This document shows positions 62,095 to 64,000 of a stretch of DNA of 64,000 nt, one piece after another. Source of the stretch: an uncultured Pelagibacteraceae bacterium (GTDB taxonomy: Bacteria > Pseudomonadota > Alphaproteobacteria > Pelagibacterales > Pelagibacteraceae). Numbering within the stretch: position 1 is the first letter of the stretch; every line of letters begins with the position of its first letter. The notes below the pieces were generated by a model that was not told where the DNA came from, searched no databases, and was given only the letters and a program-made list of their open reading frames with translations. The translations under genes were made by a program, and so were the position numbers. Location of the stretch: assembly GCA_902592275.1 (NCBI GenBank), contig CACJDW010000001.1, positions 151,771 through 215,770 on the forward strand, given 5' to 3'.

Positions 62095-63338
62095 TGTTAC
62101 AAATATACAGGTTTTTAATTAATATAATTTTAATCTTATCTCCAATAATTATTATATTTAGATTAATTAAAGGCAAAGAAGATTTGAAAAGATTTAAGGA
62201 AAAATTTTGCTTTTTTTCAATAAATAAAGATAAAGGAAAATTGATATGGTTTCATGGAGCTAGTGTAGGTGAAATTCAAAGTATTGTACCCTTAATAGAA
62301 AAAATTGAAAAAAATAAAAATATAAAAAAAATTTTAGTTACTTCAAACACATTAAGTTCTTCTAAAATTATTAAAAAGTTTAAATTTAAAAAAGTAATTC
62401 ACCAATTTTTCCCTATAGATACAAATTATCATTCAAATAAATTCATTAATAATTGGAAACCCTCAGTTGCTTTTTTTATAGATTCAGAAATTTGGCCAAA
62501 TATGATTATTAATCTTAAAAAAAAAAATATTCCAATAATAGTTTTGAATGGACGAATAACAAAAAAAACTTTTGAAAGATGGAAATTTTTTTCAAATTTT
62601 TCGAATTTTATTTTTAGTAAAATTGATCTTTGCTTATCATCAAGTAAGATTTCAAAATTTTATTTAAGTAGATTAGGAGTAAAAAATTTAAAATATTTTG
62701 GAAATCTTAAGTTTTCACAATCAGAAAATGATAAGCTTTATAAATTTAACGATTTGAAAAAAAATAATTTCTAAAAGAAAAGCTTGGTGTGCATCAAGTA
62801 CTCATTATAATGAAGAAAAATTTTGTGGATTAGTTCACAAACAATTAAAGCAAAAAAATAAAAATATATATTAACAATTATAATTCCTAGGCATATAGAA
62901 AGAGCTGATAAAATTATACAAGATCTTAATAAATTAAATTTAATAACACATACTTCAGAGTCATCTAAACCAATAAATAAAAATACAGATGTCTATATCG
63001 TTAATTCATACGGTAAAACCAAATCAATTTATAATATATGTAAAAATGTTTTTTTAGGTGGCTCCTTAATTGAACATGGTGGCCAAAATCCACTAGAGGC
63101 AACAAGATATGGATGCAAAGTACTTCATGGACCAAATATTAATAATTTCAGAGAAATATATAATTTTTTATCATCTTTAAAATTATCACATAAAATTTCA
63201 AATAAATCACAAACTGTTAATATGTTAGAAAAGTTATTTGCCAATAAAGATAAATCTAGAAAAATACAGATTAAATTAAAAAAAATTGGATATAATATTT
63301 TAGAAAGATCTTATAAAGAAATTAACAAATTCTATTAA
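62094..63338 (+). pseudogene. waaA: Kdo transferase WaaA/KdtA with two compensating frameshifts
   Basis: Adds Kdo residues to lipid IVA. The first part (62094-62774) encodes 226 residues with WFHGASVGEIQSIVPLIEKI and FFIDSEIWPNMIINLKKKNIP, then stops. The protein continues in the next frame from the eight-A run at 62757-62764 (KRKAWCASSTHYNEEKF, matching the family WxAxSTHxxEE site) to about 62870. It then returns to the original frame with IIIPRHIERADKI and FLGGSLIEHGGQNPLEATRYG, ending at 63338. Removing one A and restoring one base would give about 414 residues, normal for WaaA. Either recent decay, transcript slippage, or assembly indels in A/T runs; the protein is otherwise conserved. 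Confidence 0.85.
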
Positions 63339-63340
63339 AA

Positions 63341-64000
63341 ATGAATTTTAAAAAGCCTACATTTTGGGATTATAAAAAACCCAATTTTTTATCATATTTG
63401 CTACTACCGTTTACATTATTTATTAAATTAAATAATTTTTTACTTAATTTTAAAAAAAAAATTTATAATAAAAAAATTAAAACAATATGTGTTGGAAATA
63501 TTTATGTTGGAGGTACTGGAAAAACACCTACAACAATTAAAATATATAATATTTTAAAAAAATTAAAAATTTCAACTGTAATCGGTAAAAAAGAATATGA
63601 GTCACAAATTGATGAAGTTAGAGTTATTAAAAATTATGCTAAAATAATAGTTGATAAATCAAGAGGTACAATTTTAAAAAAAGCAAAAAAAAATAAATAT
63701 AAAGTATTGATATTTGATGATGGTCTTCAGGATAAAAACATTTGTTACGATTTACAAATTGTATGTTTTGACTCAATAAACCCAATCGGTAATGGTTTTT
63801 TAATTCCTGCTGGCCCATTAAGGGAAAAATTAAAAAGTTTATCAAAATATGATTGTGTACTTATAAAAGATAGTAATGGCAATACCAAAAAAATTACTAA
63901 AGCTGTAAAAAAAATTAACAATAAAATTAAAATTTTTATCACAAATTTTAAAATTAAAAATTTGAATGAATTTAAAACTTCAAAAAAATATTTAATTTTT
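63341..64000 (+). CDS. lpxK: Tetraacyldisaccharide 4'-kinase (3' truncated by window end)
   Basis: Phosphorylates the lipid A disaccharide. The frame is open from the ATG at 63341 to the window end (220 codons, about two-thirds of a usual LpxK). MNFKKPTFWDYKKPNFLSYL at the start, the Walker A GNIYVGGTGKTPTTIKIY, the Walker B-like VLIFDDGLQDKNI and GFLIPAGPLREKL identify the family. It starts two bases after waaA. The order transporter-waaA-lpxK marks a lipid A block. Confidence 0.93.
   Translation, partial: MNFKKPTFWDYKKPNFLSYLLLPFTLFIKLNNFLLNFKKKIYNKKIKTICVGNIYVGGTGKTPTTIKIYNILKKLKISTVIGKKEYESQIDEVRVIKNYAKIIVDKSRGTILKKAKKNKYKVLIFDDGLQDKNICYDLQIVCFDSINPIGNGFLIPAGPLREKLKSLSKYDCVLIKDSNGNTKKITKAVKKINNKIKIFITNFKIKNLNEFKTSKKYLIF

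Noticed and set aside
62871..63338. A separate gene after the first waaA stop
   Set aside because: The sequence has no suitable start and matches the C-terminal half of WaaA, so it is the continuation of the same gene.

Overview
The window is a gene-dense, AT-rich (roughly 70% A+T by eye) stretch of a streamlined alphaproteobacterial chromosome, most likely SAR11 / Pelagibacterales. The pointers are the base composition, Lys/Asn/Ile-rich proteins, near-zero intergenic space, a CcrM-type methyltransferase, alphaproteobacterial gene orders (mutY-dciA-dsbA-smc; atpI-atpB-atpE-atpF'-atpF; ctaCDB-small peptide-ctaGE-surf1) and a retinal-synthesis cluster of the kind that serves proteorhodopsin. 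I see no mobile element, prophage, CRISPR array or rRNA. There is one tRNA (Gln, anticodon TTG). No gene-free stretch exceeds about 110 bases. Genome-closeness is a judgement from memory, not a search.

Layout. 1-7.5 kb: 5'-truncated carB, a 2OG-Fe(II) oxygenase, an ELM1-family protein, trxB, an NAD(P)-binding protein and an aspartate aminotransferase. 7.5-14.1 kb: uvrB, a pteridine-reductase-like SDR, folB, uvrC, pgsA, ilvE. 14.2-16.6 kb: a MarR / OmpR-type regulator / EnvZ-type kinase operon. 16.6-22.8 kb: ubiK, lgt, a MidA/NDUFAF7-like methyltransferase, pgeF, prs, rplY, pth, ychF. 22.8-25.4 kb: the cytochrome bc1 operon petABC. 25.4-32.4 kb: trmL, hemF, greA, cca, tRNA-Gln, ispE, a TPR protein, a uracil-DNA glycosylase, rnhB. 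32.4-39.4 kb: ccrM behind a promoter region with three GANTC sites, an FAD monooxygenase, mutY, dciA, dsbA, and an unusually short smc with no hinge that I can recognise. 39.4-41.7 kb: the F0 half of ATP synthase. 41.8-48.4 kb: crtI-crtB-crtY-blh run directly into ispH-thrB-rnhA. 48.4-55.8 kb (minus): the cytochrome c oxidase operon with its assembly factors, then thrC and a peroxiredoxin. 55.8-64 kb: rsmE, a haloacid-dehalogenase-family protein, pirin, qor, a DUF2721 protein, ubiA, an MsbA-like ABC transporter, a waaA/kdtA gene with two compensating frameshifts, and the start of lpxK (cut by the window end).

How it fits together. Much of the window is energy conversion: bc1, aa3-type oxidase, the ATP synthase membrane sector, ubiquinone genes (ubiA, ubiK), and retinal synthesis that would feed a light-driven proton pump encoded elsewhere. 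The overlap of blh with ispH links retinal production to isoprenoid precursor supply. The 3' end is a lipid A block (transporter, Kdo transferase, LpxK).

The most notable observations are: the compact SMC without a visible hinge; all nine convergent gene pairs overlapping at their stops, four of them sharing a palindromic TTAA or CTAG; mutY and dciA start codons abutting as CATATG; the GANTC cluster before ccrM; a family-4-like uracil-DNA glycosylase with only one cysteine; a 41-residue membrane peptide inside the cox operon; and the double frameshift in waaA. I did not find a clearly new multi-gene system.
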